From DATHSN01 sp035464115 (GTDB taxonomy: Bacteria; Actinomycetota; Acidimicrobiia; Acidimicrobiales; SKKL01), in NCBI GenBank assembly GCA_035464115.1, contig DATHSN010000370.1, positions 1 to 43,023 on the forward strand: a stretch of 43,023 nucleotides of DNA, written 5' to 3'. The first letter of the stretch is position 1. The number at the start of each line of letters is the position of its first letter. A model generated the notes under the pieces. The model was not told where the DNA came from. It ran no database searches and saw nothing but the letters and a program-made list of their open reading frames with translations. The translations under genes and the position numbers were made by a program. This document shows positions 42,394 through 43,023 of the stretch, one piece after another.

Positions 42394-43023
42394 TCAGCGC
42401 TCGACGCTGAGCACCAGGGCGCAGTCGGTGGCGTCGACCACCTCGATGTCGCCGCCCGCGGTGCCGTCGCTCCACACCCGCACGAGGTAGGTCACGCCGG
42501 CCACCTGGGCCGTGGCGTCGAGCACCAGGGCCTCGGTCCGGGCTGGCACGGGGCAGACGGCCTCGACCGGTGGCGTGGCCGCCGCGTCGCGCGCCAGCGA
42601 CCGGGCGCGCTCGACCACCGCATCGACGTCGGGCAGCGTCCCGAGATAGACGGGGGCTGCCATGGTGGCCTCGTCGCCGACCGCCCCGCCGTCGGGGCTC
42701 TCGGTGGCGCTGTCGTCGCCACCGTCGCCGCCGGTGGCCTCCTCGGCGTCGTCGTCGGCGTCGTCGGCCACGGCGGCGTCGCTCTCGGGCGCGCCGGTGT
42801 CGGCCTCGTCGGATCCCTCGGCCATCATCGCGCCGGGGGCGGCGTCCTCGGCGCTCTCGGGGGCCGCCTCGAGCACCGTGACCCCGTCGTCGCGCAGCGC
42901 CACGTCGCCGTCGCCACCGCCGGGGAGCACGCTCACCAGGACGATGGCGGTCACCGCCGCCGCGGCCGCGCCGACCCACGCGGCGGGGCGTCGCCGCCGG
43001 GTGGCCAGCTCGACGACCGGGGC
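42394..43023 (-). CDS. Membrane-anchored protein, N-terminus outside window (possible anti-sigma factor)
   Basis: The frame is open across the right window edge, giving 209 visible residues. A basic stretch (ATRRRRP) precedes a membrane helix (about AAWVGAAAAAVTAIVLVSVL). A long acidic linker follows, then a small extracytoplasmic domain (about the last 85 residues) with two cysteines. In mycobacteria this position relative to trxB holds the SigM anti-sigma factor, and the topology fits. The zinc-binding anti-sigma domain, if present, lies beyond the window. Confidence 0.6.
   Translation of the reverse strand, partial: APVVELATRRRRPAAWVGAAAAAVTAIVLVSVLPGGGDGDVALRDDGVTVLEAAPESAEDAAPGAMMAEGSDEADTGAPESDAAVADDADDDAEEATGGDGGDDSATESPDGGAVGDEATMAAPVYLGTLPDVDAVVERARSLARDAAATPPVEAVCPVPARTEALVLDATAQVAGVTYLVRVWSDGTAGGDIEVVDATDCALVLSVER

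Overview
This is a chromosomal window of very high GC content, roughly three quarters G+C by eye, with many GTG starts and almost every third codon position G or C. It contains the replication-origin neighbourhood of an actinobacterium. The gene order gyrA-gyrB-DUF721-recF-dnaN-dnaA / rpmH-rnpA-yidD-yidC-jag-rsmG-parA-parB / trxA-trxB is the classic actinobacterial order. F420-type luciferase-like oxidoreductases, a mycothiol-type DinB protein, a CtpE-like P-type ATPase, and a FliA/WhiG sigma factor fit a high-GC actinobacterium outside the well-studied genera. An Acidimicrobiia-like lineage is my inference and is not proven by the sequence.
Layout. 1-5.9 kb: an incomplete zinc-ribbon membrane protein, an unknown exported/membrane gene pair, a Gfo/Idh/MocA oxidoreductase, three luciferase-like (LLM) oxidoreductases and an AhpD-like protein. 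5.9-17 kb: a PAS-GGDEF cyclase, a PQQ-type beta-propeller, two VOC proteins, trehalose-phosphatase next to a fucose-isomerase-like protein, an acyltransferase, a DUF1295 protein, an EamA transporter, a P450 and a HisN-like phosphatase. 17-22.7 kb: an orphan metal-type ABC ATPase, a CtpE-like P-type ATPase with a DinB-fold enzyme, a ribbon-helix-helix-like protein and a sigma-28 factor. 22.9-25.3 kb: a dehydrogenase-like protein, a 43-residue membrane protein, tRNA-Ile(GAT), a DUF3566 protein and a TadE-like protein. 25.4-34.4 kb: gyrA, gyrB, DUF721, recF, dnaN, dnaA, all on the minus strand. 34.9-40.2 kb: rpmH to parB, all on the plus strand. 40.4-43 kb: trxA, trxB, a small membrane protein and the C-terminal part of a membrane-anchored protein that sits where mycobacteria carry the SigM anti-sigma factor.
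How it works together. The core genes diverge from the dnaA region. Degenerate DnaA boxes lie between dnaN and dnaA and upstream of dnaA, and the best-matching boxes lie downstream of parB. Two parS palindromes sit directly in front of parA. The strongest regulatory signals are two exact GGAAT-N18-GTT promoters, one before trxB and one before trxA, which match the SigR/SigH disulfide-stress class. There is also a CTCAAG-N15-GCCGAT promoter of sigma-28 type directly in front of the sigma-28-family gene itself. Several genes appear to be transcribed leaderless, with a TANNNT box 6-9 bases before the start codon.
No CRISPR array, insertion sequence, prophage or rRNA was seen.
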